64,000 nt of DNA from Lachnoclostridium sp. (GTDB lineage Bacteria; Bacillota; Clostridia; Lachnospirales; Lachnospiraceae), in NCBI GenBank assembly GCA_023665475.1, contig JAMPEB010000014.1:16130-80129 (forward strand), written 5' to 3'. The translations under genes and the position numbers were made by a program. Below are positions 27,195 to 35,107 of this stretch, piece by piece (position 1 is the stretch's first letter; every line of letters begins with the position of its first letter). The notes under the pieces are model-generated. The model made no database searches. It saw nothing but the letters and a program-made list of their open reading frames with translations, and was not told where the DNA came from.

Positions 27195-27992
27195 ATGTTG
27201 GATCATAACGAAATCACACATATTATTCCCAATGTCAAAGAATTGGATGCTTATGTAGAGGTAGCCGGGAAGTATTCGCTGGGATTTGAATATAATGATT
27301 TTTTTATCCCGGATTTGTTGGATGACCCGGAAGAGGTCAGGCAGAGAATTGCTGTGTATAACGGACTGGGAAGACCTAAAGGAAGGGATACCCTTCACGG
27401 AGCTTTTTTGGACATTGTTCCTTTCAGTCAGGACAGCGGCATTCGCAAACACAGCATTTACCGGATGCAACAGTCGGTGGAGATTGCCGGAGAGCTGGGA
27501 TGCCGGGGTGTCATATTTCACACGGGATTGATACCTGATATGGTAGGGGATGAAAAATACCGTTCTCATTGGCTGGAATCCATGGCGGACACCGTGAGGA
27601 TGCTTTTAAAGCAGGACAGCAGTATAGAGATATACTGTGAAAATATGTTTGACGAATCTCCGCAGGAATTGGCGGAACTGGCAAAGCTCCTGCAGGAGGA
27701 AGAACGCTTTGGCGTTTGTCTGGACATAGGTCATATGATGTTGAAAACCAAGGAGCCGGCGGAGTGGTTTCGGATTCTGGGGTCAAGTATCCGTCATTTT
27801 CACATGAACGACAATTATTTAAAACGGGACAATCATTTGGCGCTGGGCGACGGAGAGATTGACTGGAATGATATATTTGCATTAATGAGTCGGCATGGAT
27901 TGTGGGACAGAAGCAGACTGTTGGAAGTAAGCGATCTTGAAAAGATTCATATCAGTCTGGACTACTTGGAGAAACAATATTTCAATGCCTGA
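27195..27992 (+). CDS. Sugar isomerase/epimerase, xylose isomerase-like TIM barrel
   Basis: A 265-residue AP endonuclease 2-type TIM barrel. Metal and catalytic residues are visible in YCENMFDE, CLDIGHMM, RHFHMNDNY and GDGEIDWNDI, matching sugar phosphate isomerases/epimerases of the IolE/YcjR/UlaE group. Substrate unknown. The gene begins 6 bp after the HD-GYP gene and ends 13 bp before the DegT aminotransferase, so it is probably part of the deoxysugar unit, perhaps epimerising a keto-sugar. The ribosome binding site is modest. Confidence 0.8.
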   Translation: MLDHNEITHIIPNVKELDAYVEVAGKYSLGFEYNDFFIPDLLDDPEEVRQRIAVYNGLGRPKGRDTLHGAFLDIVPFSQDSGIRKHSIYRMQQSVEIAGELGCRGVIFHTGLIPDMVGDEKYRSHWLESMADTVRMLLKQDSSIEIYCENMFDESPQELAELAKLLQEEERFGVCLDIGHMMLKTKEPAEWFRILGSSIRHFHMNDNYLKRDNHLALGDGEIDWNDIFALMSRHGLWDRSRLLEVSDLEKIHISLDYLEKQYFNA

Positions 27993-28005
27993 AAGGAAAG
28001 GTTAA

Positions 28006-29109
28006 ATGACGATGATACCGGTAAATGAACTAGTGAGAGGATTTAATTTATATAGAGAGGAATATGAGCAAAAAGCGGTTTCCGTGTTGAGAAGCGGATG
28101 GTATGTCCTCGGAAAAGAAGTGGAGCAGTTTGAGCTGGAATATGCGAAATCTCTTGGGGGAGACTGTTACTGCGCCGGCGTGGATAACGGTCTGAACGCT
28201 ATCCGTCTGGGACTTTATGCCTGCGGCATCGGTCCGGGGGATGAAGTGATTGTACAGGCAAACGGTTATATCGCAACTATGCTGGGTGTTACCCAGAACG
28301 GAGGGATACCGGTATTTGTGGAGCCGGACAAATACCACAATCTGGATCCGGATAAAATCGAAGCGGCGATTACGGATAAGACCAAAGCTGTTTTGGTGAC
28401 ACATCTCTACGGTCAGGCAACCAGAATGGACAAGGTGCTGGAAGTATGCAAAAAACACAATTTAATGCTTTTTGAGGATTGCGCCCAATCTCATTTTTCT
28501 TCTTATAAGGGAACTTATACGGGACTTTTCGGAGACGCGGGATTTTTCAGTTTTTATCCCACGAAGAATCTGGGCTGCTTTGGAGACGGCGGCGGCGTAG
28601 TGTCGCGGAATAAAGAGCTGATTGACAGGATTAAGGTTTTGCGGAATTACGGAAGCGATTATAAATATCACAATGTAGAGCCGGGCTTCAATTCCAGACT
28701 GGATGAGCTGCAAGCGGGGCTTTTGCGGGTGAAGTTGAGTCATATGCCGGAGCTGCTTGCCAACAGGAGGCATATTGCGGAATCTTACCTGAGGGGAATC
28801 AAGAATCCTTTGGTGGAGCTGCCGTTTCTGGCGGAGGATGTGGTGCCCATCTGGTATCTCTTTGTAGTGAGGGTAAAGGATCAGGCAGGATTTCGGAAAT
28901 ATATGCAGGACAACGGTGTTCAGACGGATATACATTTCCCCACACCGCCCCATATGCAGCCTGCTTTGGCATATTTGGGGCATCATGAGGGGTCTTTCCC
29001 CATTGCGGAAAATTATTGCAAAACCGTTGTTTCGCTGCCTATGATGGATTATTTGTCCGAGGAGGAAATCGAGACGGTGATTAAGGTGGTGAATGCATAT
29101 GAAGGATAG
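28006..29109 (+). CDS. DegT/DnrJ/EryC1/StrS sugar aminotransferase
   Basis: PLP enzyme that converts a keto group on a nucleotide-linked sugar to an amine. The Schiff-base lysine is Lys187 (FYPTKNLGCFGDGG); NDNGLNA-like GVDNGLNAIRLGL binds phosphate and NYGSDYKYHN follows, as in FdtB/QdtB C3-aminotransferases. Length of 367 residues is typical. GGAAAGG lies 7 nt before the start. The overlapping next gene encodes an FdtA-like ketoisomerase, the usual partner of C3 aminotransferases, which favours a 3-amino sugar product; a 4-amino product is also possible given the dehydratase downstream. Confidence 0.9.
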   Translation: MTMIPVNELVRGFNLYREEYEQKAVSVLRSGWYVLGKEVEQFELEYAKSLGGDCYCAGVDNGLNAIRLGLYACGIGPGDEVIVQANGYIATMLGVTQNGGIPVFVEPDKYHNLDPDKIEAAITDKTKAVLVTHLYGQATRMDKVLEVCKKHNLMLFEDCAQSHFSSYKGTYTGLFGDAGFFSFYPTKNLGCFGDGGGVVSRNKELIDRIKVLRNYGSDYKYHNVEPGFNSRLDELQAGLLRVKLSHMPELLANRRHIAESYLRGIKNPLVELPFLAEDVVPIWYLFVVRVKDQAGFRKYMQDNGVQTDIHFPTPPHMQPALAYLGHHEGSFPIAENYCKTVVSLPMMDYLSEEEIETVIKVVNAYEG

Positions 29110-29512
29110 AAAATATTATCTGGTGGATATCCGCTGTGTGGAAGAGGCAGACGGAAAGCTGATTGTTGCGGAAAGCGGCGCACAGGTTCCCTTTGATATC
29201 AAAAGAGTCTTTTGTGTAAAAGATGTGGCAAAAGGACAGGAGAGAGGAACCCATGCCACCAAGAAAACCAAATTGATTCTGGTTCCTTTGGCGGGGGCCT
29301 GCGAGGTGGAAGTGGACACCGGAACCAGGAAGGAAACTTTTTACATGGATTCGCCTACAAAGGGACTGTATATTGATGAAATGATATGGCGAACCATGAA
29401 AAACTTCACGCCGGACTGCATTATGATGGCTTTGGCAGACCGGGTCTTTGACGCGCAGGACGAAACCTATAATGATTATGAAGAATTTCTTGCAGCGGTG
29501 GCAGCCGACTGA
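29093..29512 (+). CDS. FdtA/QdtA-like dTDP-4-keto-6-deoxyhexose 3,4-ketoisomerase (cupin)
   Basis: A 139-residue single cupin of the WxcM C-terminal/FdtA family: ERGTHATKKTKLILVPL, VEVDTG, then PTKGLYIDEMIWRTMKNFTPDCIMMALADRVFD and the YNDYEEFL end. These enzymes move the keto group of dTDP-4-keto-6-deoxyglucose to C3 ahead of transamination. Where FdtA members usually have HAHK, this protein has HATK (His54, Thr56), losing one of two active-site histidines, so activity may differ. It overlaps the aminotransferase gene; either ATG 29093 or 29099 may be used. Confidence 0.82.
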   Translation: MHMKDRKYYLVDIRCVEEADGKLIVAESGAQVPFDIKRVFCVKDVAKGQERGTHATKKTKLILVPLAGACEVEVDTGTRKETFYMDSPTKGLYIDEMIWRTMKNFTPDCIMMALADRVFDAQDETYNDYEEFLAAVAAD

Positions 29513-29553
29513 AACCCTTTGCAGCACACATGTTTATGAAAGGAGACAGCCTT

Positions 29554-30897
29554 TTGAAAATGGAAGAGCATCAATATAGTCTGCATGTAACAAAGGATAT
29601 CCTTTCATGGCTGGAAGAGCGCAAAAATCATCTGGAGGTCCGGTTAGAGCAGATTACCTTGGATGAGTGCGAACCTTGGTATTATGATGAAACGGAAGGA
29701 TTGATTCGCAACAGGAAAGGGACTTTTTTCCAGATTGCGGGGATTAGGCTGGTTCAGGCTGACGGTCAGGTCACGGAACAGCCTATTATCTTACAGGATG
29801 AAATCGGTTTTCTGGGCATTATCTGCTGTCAGATAAAGGGCGTATGGCATTATCTGATGCAGGCGAAAATCGAGCCGGGCAATGTCAATCATGTACAGGT
29901 GTCTCCCACCATTCAGGCGACCAAAAGTAATTTTACCAGACAGCACGGGGGCGCAAGTCCGGCATTTCTGGAATATTTTCTGAATATGCAGCCGGGAAAT
30001 GTGCTGGTGGATCAGATACAGTCGGAGCAGTCTTCACGCTTTTTGCGAAAGAGAAACAGAAATGTGATTCTGACGGTGGAGCGGCAGATAGAAGAGCCGC
30101 CGACCCACAGATGGATGACCTTGGCGCAGATTAAAGAGTTGATGAAATATGACAACCTTGTCAATATGGACACCCGGACGGTTTTATCCTGCATGCCCTA
30201 TGTTCTGCTGGGAGAAGAGGGGGATGTGCCCTTTAAAGATAAACTATATTTTCACAGAACCGCAGGCTCCCTCGACAGGCAGACCATCGTTAATATTTAT
30301 CATCAAATCAATAATTATAAAATGTTTGAAAAGGGAAGCGTTGAAAAAGTGCCTCTGTTTGCCCTGCGGAATTGGAAAATGCAGAACGGGGAATTCTGCA
30401 ACGGGGGAGACTACTCTTTTAAGATTATTTTCTGTAATATTGTAATAGAGGGGCGGGAAGTGAATCAGTGGAAGCAGCCTTTGTTTGCCGCTACGGGAAT
30501 CGCTACCTTTGGTCTGATATGCTGTGACGACGGCGGAATCTTGAAATTTTTAGTGAAGGTCAGACCGGAAATCGGCTGCTTTGACGGTGCGGAGCTTGGT
30601 CCTACCGTACAAAAGGAAGCAAATGCCTCTGTTCCCGAGGACAATGTGAATCGGGTGTTTTGGCAAAAGCTCCGGGAGAAAGAGGGCATTCTGGTGGATG
30701 TGCTGTTGTCGGAGGAAGGCGGGCGTTTTTATCAGGAGCAGAATCGTAATGTGATTATTTCCATCGAAAAGGGAGAGCTGGCGGAACTGCCTCCCGGCTA
30801 TGTATGGAGCGATTACGGGACTTTGAATATTTTGACACAGATTAATAATTGCCTGAACATTCAACTGAGGAATCTGCTTTCCATTTTACAATTATAA
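29554..30897 (+). CDS. NDP-hexose 2,3-dehydratase
   Basis: Two-fold internally repeated protein of the EryBVI/TylX3/SpnO family, which removes water across C2-C3 of NDP-4-keto-6-deoxyglucose to start 2-deoxysugar synthesis. Each half keeps the family signature: first VSPTIQATKSNFTRQHGG and RFLRKRNRNVI (NRN at 168-170), second LGPTVQKEANASVPEDN and RFYQEQNRNVI (NRN at 397-399). The start is probably TTG 29554, 7 nt after AGGAGA; the in-frame ATG at 29530 has that site inside the ORF. Known members are mainly in antibiotic clusters of actinomycetes. The neighbouring Gfo/Idh gene would supply the 3-ketoreductase that must follow. Confidence 0.87.
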   Translation: MKMEEHQYSLHVTKDILSWLEERKNHLEVRLEQITLDECEPWYYDETEGLIRNRKGTFFQIAGIRLVQADGQVTEQPIILQDEIGFLGIICCQIKGVWHYLMQAKIEPGNVNHVQVSPTIQATKSNFTRQHGGASPAFLEYFLNMQPGNVLVDQIQSEQSSRFLRKRNRNVILTVERQIEEPPTHRWMTLAQIKELMKYDNLVNMDTRTVLSCMPYVLLGEEGDVPFKDKLYFHRTAGSLDRQTIVNIYHQINNYKMFEKGSVEKVPLFALRNWKMQNGEFCNGGDYSFKIIFCNIVIEGREVNQWKQPLFAATGIATFGLICCDDGGILKFLVKVRPEIGCFDGAELGPTVQKEANASVPEDNVNRVFWQKLREKEGILVDVLLSEEGGRFYQEQNRNVIISIEKGELAELPPGYVWSDYGTLNILTQINNCLNIQLRNLLSILQL

Positions 30898-30928
30898 ATT
30901 CAGAGCAAAACAATAGTGGAGACCGATT

Positions 30929-31963
30929 ATGAAAAAAATCAGAATAGGCATTTTAGGCGCTTCGGATATTGCATACCGGCGGTTTCTGCCGGCGTTAAAA
31001 AAGACAGAAACCTTTGAGTTTGCGGGAGTCGCCGTAGCAGACTGCAAAGAATGGGGCGGCGGGTATGAGGAATCCTCCTATGCGCCTCTTTTATCTGCCA
31101 AGAAAGAAAAAGCAGAAAAATTTTTGGAAAACTTTGGCGGCAAACTCTATGTCGGTTACGAGAATCTGCTGTGTTCGGAAGAGATTGATGCGGTTTATGT
31201 TCCTCTGCCTCCCAGTCTGCACTATTTTTGGTGCCATAAAGCATTAACGCTGGGAAAGCATGTTTTGTCGGAAAAGCCCTGTACGGTCAAAGAGGAAGAC
31301 ACCGCAGAACTGGTTCGGCTGGCGGAAGAAAAAAGACTTGCACTTAATGAAAATTATGCGTTCAGTATGCATAAACAGATAGGCAAAATTAAGGAATTGA
31401 TAAGCGAAGGGGCAATAGGCGAGGTTCGGCTGGTTCGTTCGGCATTTGGATTCCCCTATAGAAATGCATCGGATTTTCGTTATATCAAAGAGTTGGGGGG
31501 CGGCGCCCTTTTGGACTGCGGAGGATATGTCTTAAAAGCGGCGCAGCTCTTTTTGGGAGAAGATATCAGAGTGCTCACGGCGGCTTTGCATAGTACGCCC
31601 GGACATAATGTTGACATTTACGGCAGCGTGGTGGTGGCGGACAAAGACCGGAGGGAAGCACAGCTTGCTTTTGGGATGGACAATTCTTATCGGTGCGAGC
31701 TGGAAGTGTGGGGAAGCAAGGCCTGTATTCTGGCTCCCAGAATTTTTACGCCTCCGGCGGATTTTGAAGCGCAGATTATCATAAAAGGCCAGCAGGAAGA
31801 GGTTGTGAAAGTAGAGCCTGACGACCAATTTGCCCATGGTATAGAATTTTTCGGAGCCTGCATAGATAATGAAGAAATCCGAAAAGCTGCCGGAAAAGAT
31901 CTTTTGAGACAGGCACGCCTTTTGGAAGAGGTCAGGGAAAAGGATATTGTAGGGAACTATTAA
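30929..31963 (+). CDS. Gfo/Idh/MocA-family oxidoreductase, probable NDP-sugar 3-ketoreductase
   Basis: A 344-residue NAD(P)-dependent dehydrogenase. Rossmann fold at the N-terminus (IRIGILGASDIAYRRFLPAL), the EKP catalytic lysine at Lys116 (HVLSEKPCTVKEED), ending in a beta-sheet domain with GGGALLDCGGY. In 2-deoxysugar pathways enzymes of this family (TylC1, SpnN) reduce the unstable 3-keto product of the 2,3-dehydratase, and the gene is 31 bp downstream of that dehydratase. The sugar role is therefore inferred from context; the family assignment is secure. Confidence 0.88.
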   Translation: MKKIRIGILGASDIAYRRFLPALKKTETFEFAGVAVADCKEWGGGYEESSYAPLLSAKKEKAEKFLENFGGKLYVGYENLLCSEEIDAVYVPLPPSLHYFWCHKALTLGKHVLSEKPCTVKEEDTAELVRLAEEKRLALNENYAFSMHKQIGKIKELISEGAIGEVRLVRSAFGFPYRNASDFRYIKELGGGALLDCGGYVLKAAQLFLGEDIRVLTAALHSTPGHNVDIYGSVVVADKDRREAQLAFGMDNSYRCELEVWGSKACILAPRIFTPPADFEAQIIIKGQQEEVVKVEPDDQFAHGIEFFGACIDNEEIRKAAGKDLLRQARLLEEVREKDIVGNY

Positions 31964-31989
31964 CCGCCGGAGACGGCATGGAGGATTTT

Positions 31990-32349
31990 ATGGAACAAAG
32001 AATTTTATCCTACCGAAAGTACATTGATGAATTGCTGAAGAAAGAAAATCAGGAGTGGCAGAAAATTGCGGAATGGCATCTGGTGCAAATAGGATTTTTT
32101 CAGCATGAGAGACTGATTCATCTGATTGTCACCGTTACCTTTGCACTGCTTGAAATGATGTCTATGTGCATGACACTGATATCATTTTCGCCTTTTCTGG
32201 GATTGCTGACCATACTGCTGTTGGTACTCTTGATTCCCTATATCAGGCATTATTATATTCTGGAAAACGAAGTGCAGAAGATGTATGGTCAATACGACAG
32301 AATGATGGAGCACTTGGGAGAACACACATTTAGAAAAGATAAGAATTAG
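31990..32349 (+). CDS. Small membrane protein of unknown function
   Basis: About 119 residues with a charged N-terminal helix, two adjacent membrane helices (about 45-90) and a charged C-terminal tail. No family recognised. The start at 31990 is chosen because GGAGG lies 5 nt upstream; an ATG 12 bp earlier is also possible. It ends the deoxysugar run and may anchor a complex, but nothing in the sequence shows it. Confidence 0.65.
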   Translation: MEQRILSYRKYIDELLKKENQEWQKIAEWHLVQIGFFQHERLIHLIVTVTFALLEMMSMCMTLISFSPFLGLLTILLLVLLIPYIRHYYILENEVQKMYGQYDRMMEHLGEHTFRKDKN

Positions 32350-32369
32350 GGAATTCCTAAAAATAAAAC

Positions 32370-32398
32370 TTTATCCCCTATCTATTTAATGTTATAAT
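32370..32398 (+). promoter_or_regulatory. Possible promoter of the polysaccharide deacetylase gene
   Basis: TATAAT at 32393-32398; the -35 region 17 bp upstream (TTTATC) is weak. Confidence 0.4.
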
Positions 32399-32456
32399 AA
32401 AAAAGATGATGCATTCCGGCATATATAAAAGCCGTGCAGAAATCAAGATAAGATTG

Positions 32457-32486
32457 AAAATGCCGCTTGCGCGGCGGAATGAGAGG
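32457..32486 (+). promoter_or_regulatory. GC-hairpin leader cassette with ribosome binding site
   Basis: GCCGC-TTGC-GCGGC hairpin followed by GGAATGAGAGG. It agrees at 28 of 30 positions with 42592-42621 before glycogen phosphorylase, although the genes are unrelated. GAGAGG is the Shine-Dalgarno of the deacetylase. Confidence 0.6.
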
Positions 32487-32491
32487 TAAAT

Positions 32492-33364
32492 ATGAAAGTA
32501 TATATCTGTTTCCCGGAGGGGAAGGCAAAAGTTCTCACTATGAGCTATGACGACGGTAAGGAAGAGGATATCCGCCTGCTGGAGATTTTTAATAAATATG
32601 GCATCAAGGGTACTTTTAATTTGAATTATGGCATGATGTGTCAGGACCAGACGGGGCAGAAGCATCCCCGCATCGGCAAGGAGCGGATTAAGGAGCTTTA
32701 CAAGGGTCATGAAATCGCTACGCATACCATGACGCATCCCACCATTGCCCGCTGCCCTCTGACGGAAGTGGTGGAGGAAATTCTGGAAGACAGAAGAGGT
32801 CTGGAGAGCATTACCGGAACTTTGGTGAGGGGACATGCTTATCCTAACGGCTCTTACAATGAAGAGATTAAACAATTGTTCCGGCAAATGGGCATTGCCT
32901 ATGCCAGAGTGACGGAATCCATGGCGGACACGGAAATTGCTCCCGACCTTGCCAAGTGGCGCAGGATAACGGATTATTCCCTGCCGGAAGATTACATGGC
33001 ATGGCGTCCTACCTGTCATCATGACGATCCCAGACTGATGGAGAGAGCGGAATTTTTCGCAAATTTTGAAAAGTCGCAGTACCTGAAGATTTTATATATC
33101 TGGGGACACAGCTATGAGTTCAATGATAATGATAATTGGGAAGTGATGGAAGAATTTTGCAAATATATGGGCGGCAGACCGGATATCTGGTATGCTACCA
33201 ATATTGAAATTGTTGACTACATGGAGGCAGCCCGCAATCTTAAATTTTCCGCGGATTATTGTTCTGTTTACAATCCCAATGCCCAGAGCGTCTGGCTGCA
33301 GTTAAACGGAAGCCAATGTGTGGAGATAAAAGGGGGAGCCTTCGTAAATCTGAAGGAATGTTAA
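32492..33364 (+). CDS. Polysaccharide deacetylase family protein
   Basis: A 290-residue NodB-fold (carbohydrate esterase 4-type) protein. Catalytic and metal motifs: MSYDDG with Asp20-Asp21, and the HxxxH metal pair His78 and His82 (THTMTHP). The substrate is an N- or O-acetylated glycan. There is no signal peptide, which is unusual for wall enzymes and suggests a cytoplasmic substrate or an unconventional route. It carries a leader cassette shared with glgP and is separated from the deoxysugar genes by a possible promoter. Confidence 0.85.
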   Translation: MKVYICFPEGKAKVLTMSYDDGKEEDIRLLEIFNKYGIKGTFNLNYGMMCQDQTGQKHPRIGKERIKELYKGHEIATHTMTHPTIARCPLTEVVEEILEDRRGLESITGTLVRGHAYPNGSYNEEIKQLFRQMGIAYARVTESMADTEIAPDLAKWRRITDYSLPEDYMAWRPTCHHDDPRLMERAEFFANFEKSQYLKILYIWGHSYEFNDNDNWEVMEEFCKYMGGRPDIWYATNIEIVDYMEAARNLKFSADYCSVYNPNAQSVWLQLNGSQCVEIKGGAFVNLKEC

Positions 33365-33384
33365 AGAGAATCATCGCAAAGGAC

Positions 33385-33400
33385 ATGCGCGGAAACGGAG
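33385..33400 (+). promoter_or_regulatory. Leader cassette with ribosome binding site before glpK
   Basis: ATGCGCGGAAACGGAG, a close variant of the 16-mer before the lipid kinase (17728) and uppP (37299). GGAG is 6 nt before the glpK start. Confidence 0.5.
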
Positions 33401-33406
33401 ATTGAG

Positions 33407-34897
33407 ATGAAGCAATATATTATGGCATTGGATCAGGGAACTACAAGTTCAAGATGTATTCTTTTTGATAAGAGCGGCAATATCTGCTCCATGGCGCAGA
33501 AGGAATTTACCCAGATTTATCCCAATCCCGGATGGGTGGAGCATAATCCCATGGAAATCTGGTCTTCCCAGTTGGCGGTGGCAATCGAGTGCATGGCGAG
33601 GAAGGGTGTGTCCGCGGAGGAGATAGCGGCAATCGGGATTACCAACCAGAGAGAAACGACGGTCATTTGGGATAAGACTACGGGAGAACCTGTTTACAAT
33701 GCCATTGTATGGCAGTGCCGCCGTACTTCGGACAAGATTGAAGAGTTAAAAGAGGGCGGTTTTGACAATGTTATCAGAACTAAGACCGGTCTGATACCCG
33801 ATGCTTATTTCAGCGCTTCCAAGATAGGATGGATTCTTGATAATGTACCGGGAGCAAGGCAGCGTGCGGAAAACGGAGAGTTGCTTTTCGGAACGGTGGA
33901 TACATGGCTGATCTGGAATCTGACCAAAGGGGCGGTTCATGCCACGGACTATACCAATGCTTCCCGCACCATGCTTTATGATATTCATAAGCTGTGCTGG
34001 GATAAAGATATTATGGAAAGATTCCGGATTCCCGAGTCCCTGCTGCCCAAGGTGTGCGCTTCCAGCGGTATATTCGGAGAGACGGACGCTGCGATATTCG
34101 GCAGAGCCATTCCTATTGCAGGCGTAGCGGGGGATCAGCAGGCGGCGCTTTTCGGGCAGTGTTGTTTTGAACAGGGAGAGGTAAAGAACACTTACGGAAC
34201 CGGATGCTTCATGCTGATGAATACGGGGCATGATGCCATTACATCGAAATCGGGTCTTTTGACCACCATTGCCGCCAGCGTTTCAAAACAGGTAGAGTAC
34301 GCTCTTGAAGGCAGCGTGTTTGTGGCAGGGGCAGGCATTCAGTGGCTGCGGGACAGTATGGGGATGATACAAACGGCTCCTCAGTCGGAAGAGGCGGCAA
34401 AACAGGTGGAGGATACTGCCGGAATGTATATCGTTCCTGCTTTTGCGGGATTGGGTGCTCCCTATTGGAATCAATATGCCAGAGGCATGGCAGTGGGTTT
34501 GACCAGAGGATGCACAAGAGAACATTTTATCAGGGCTACTTTAGAGTCCATTGCCTACCAGACAGCGGATGTGCTGACGGCAATGGAGCAGGACAGCGGG
34601 ATTCACTTAAAGAGTTTGAAGGTGGACGGCGGCGCAAGCGCCAACGATTTCCTGATGCAGTTTCAATCCGACATTCTGGATACGCGGGTACATCGCCCGA
34701 AGTGTATAGAAACTACCGCATTGGGTGCGGCTTATCTGGCAGGGCTTGCCGTCGGCTATTGGAAAGATAAGGCGGAAATCCGTGAGAATTGGCAGATAGA
34801 TGAAGATTTTACGCCGGATATGAAAGAGGAACGCAGAGAAGAGCTTTTAAGAGGCTGGCACAAAGCGGTGAAGTGCGCGCTTTCATGGGGAGCGTGA
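33407..34897 (+). CDS. glpK: Glycerol kinase
   Basis: FGGY-family kinase of 496 residues that phosphorylates glycerol to sn-glycerol-3-phosphate. Hallmarks: [15 protein letters not shown] near the N-terminus, [11 protein letters not shown], the sugar-binding QCRRT and [28 protein letters not shown] and [33 protein letters not shown]. No glpF or glycerol-3-phosphate dehydrogenase gene adjoins, so it may act on glycerol entering by diffusion. The ribosome binding site lies in a leader cassette. Repeat copy C begins 3 bp after its stop. Confidence 0.96.
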   Translation: MKQYIMALDQGTTSSRCILFDKSGNICSMAQKEFTQIYPNPGWVEHNPMEIWSSQLAVAIECMARKGVSAEEIAAIGITNQRETTVIWDKTTGEPVYNAIVWQCRRTSDKIEELKEGGFDNVIRTKTGLIPDAYFSASKIGWILDNVPGARQRAENGELLFGTVDTWLIWNLTKGAVHATDYTNASRTMLYDIHKLCWDKDIMERFRIPESLLPKVCASSGIFGETDAAIFGRAIPIAGVAGDQQAALFGQCCFEQGEVKNTYGTGCFMLMNTGHDAITSKSGLLTTIAASVSKQVEYALEGSVFVAGAGIQWLRDSMGMIQTAPQSEEAAKQVEDTAGMYIVPAFAGLGAPYWNQYARGMAVGLTRGCTREHFIRATLESIAYQTADVLTAMEQDSGIHLKSLKVDGGASANDFLMQFQSDILDTRVHRPKCIETTALGAAYLAGLAVGYWKDKAEIRENWQIDEDFTPDMKEERREELLRGWHKAVKCALSWGA

Positions 34898-34900
34898 AGA

Positions 34901-34989
34901 GCGTGAAGAGATTTTCTAAGCAGTCAAAGTACGCCTGCTAAGAAAATCTAAAACTTCACGCCGAAAAACGCCAAGGGCGGGCGTTTTTC
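34901..34989 (+). repeat. Structured repeat element, copy C
   Basis: Outer stem 34901-34908 with 34954-34961 (GCGTGAAG/CTTCACGC), middle stem 34909-34917 with 34941-34949 (AGATTTTCT/AGAAAATCT), A-A mismatch, upper stem GCAG/CTGC, then a 3' hairpin 34963-34972 with 34980-34989 (GAAAAACGCC/GGCGTTTTTC). Outer and 3' stems differ from copy B by compensating changes. Lies just after glpK. Confidence 0.8.
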
Positions 34990-35075
34990 ATAAGGCTGCC
35001 GGTTGGCTTGGGATTTCGCGGAGCAGAATATAGAGGGCGGGCGTTTTTCATAGGGTGCCGGTTGGCTTGGGATTT
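34974..35075 (+). repeat. Tandem duplication of about 42 bp after repeat copy C
   Basis: 34974-35016 and 35034-35075 are near-identical (AGGGCGGGCGTTTTTCAT at the start, GGTTGGCTTGGGATTT at the end), separated by 17 bp. The unit includes the 3' arm of the terminal hairpin of copy C, so the second unit carries an orphan arm. Confidence 0.85.
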
Positions 35076-35107
35076 GAGCGGTTAGTGAGAGAACAGGAGG
35101 CGTTGTT

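Noticed and set aside
34342..34770. 142-codon ORF in another frame inside glpK
   Set aside because: Shadow of glycerol kinase in the wrong frame.
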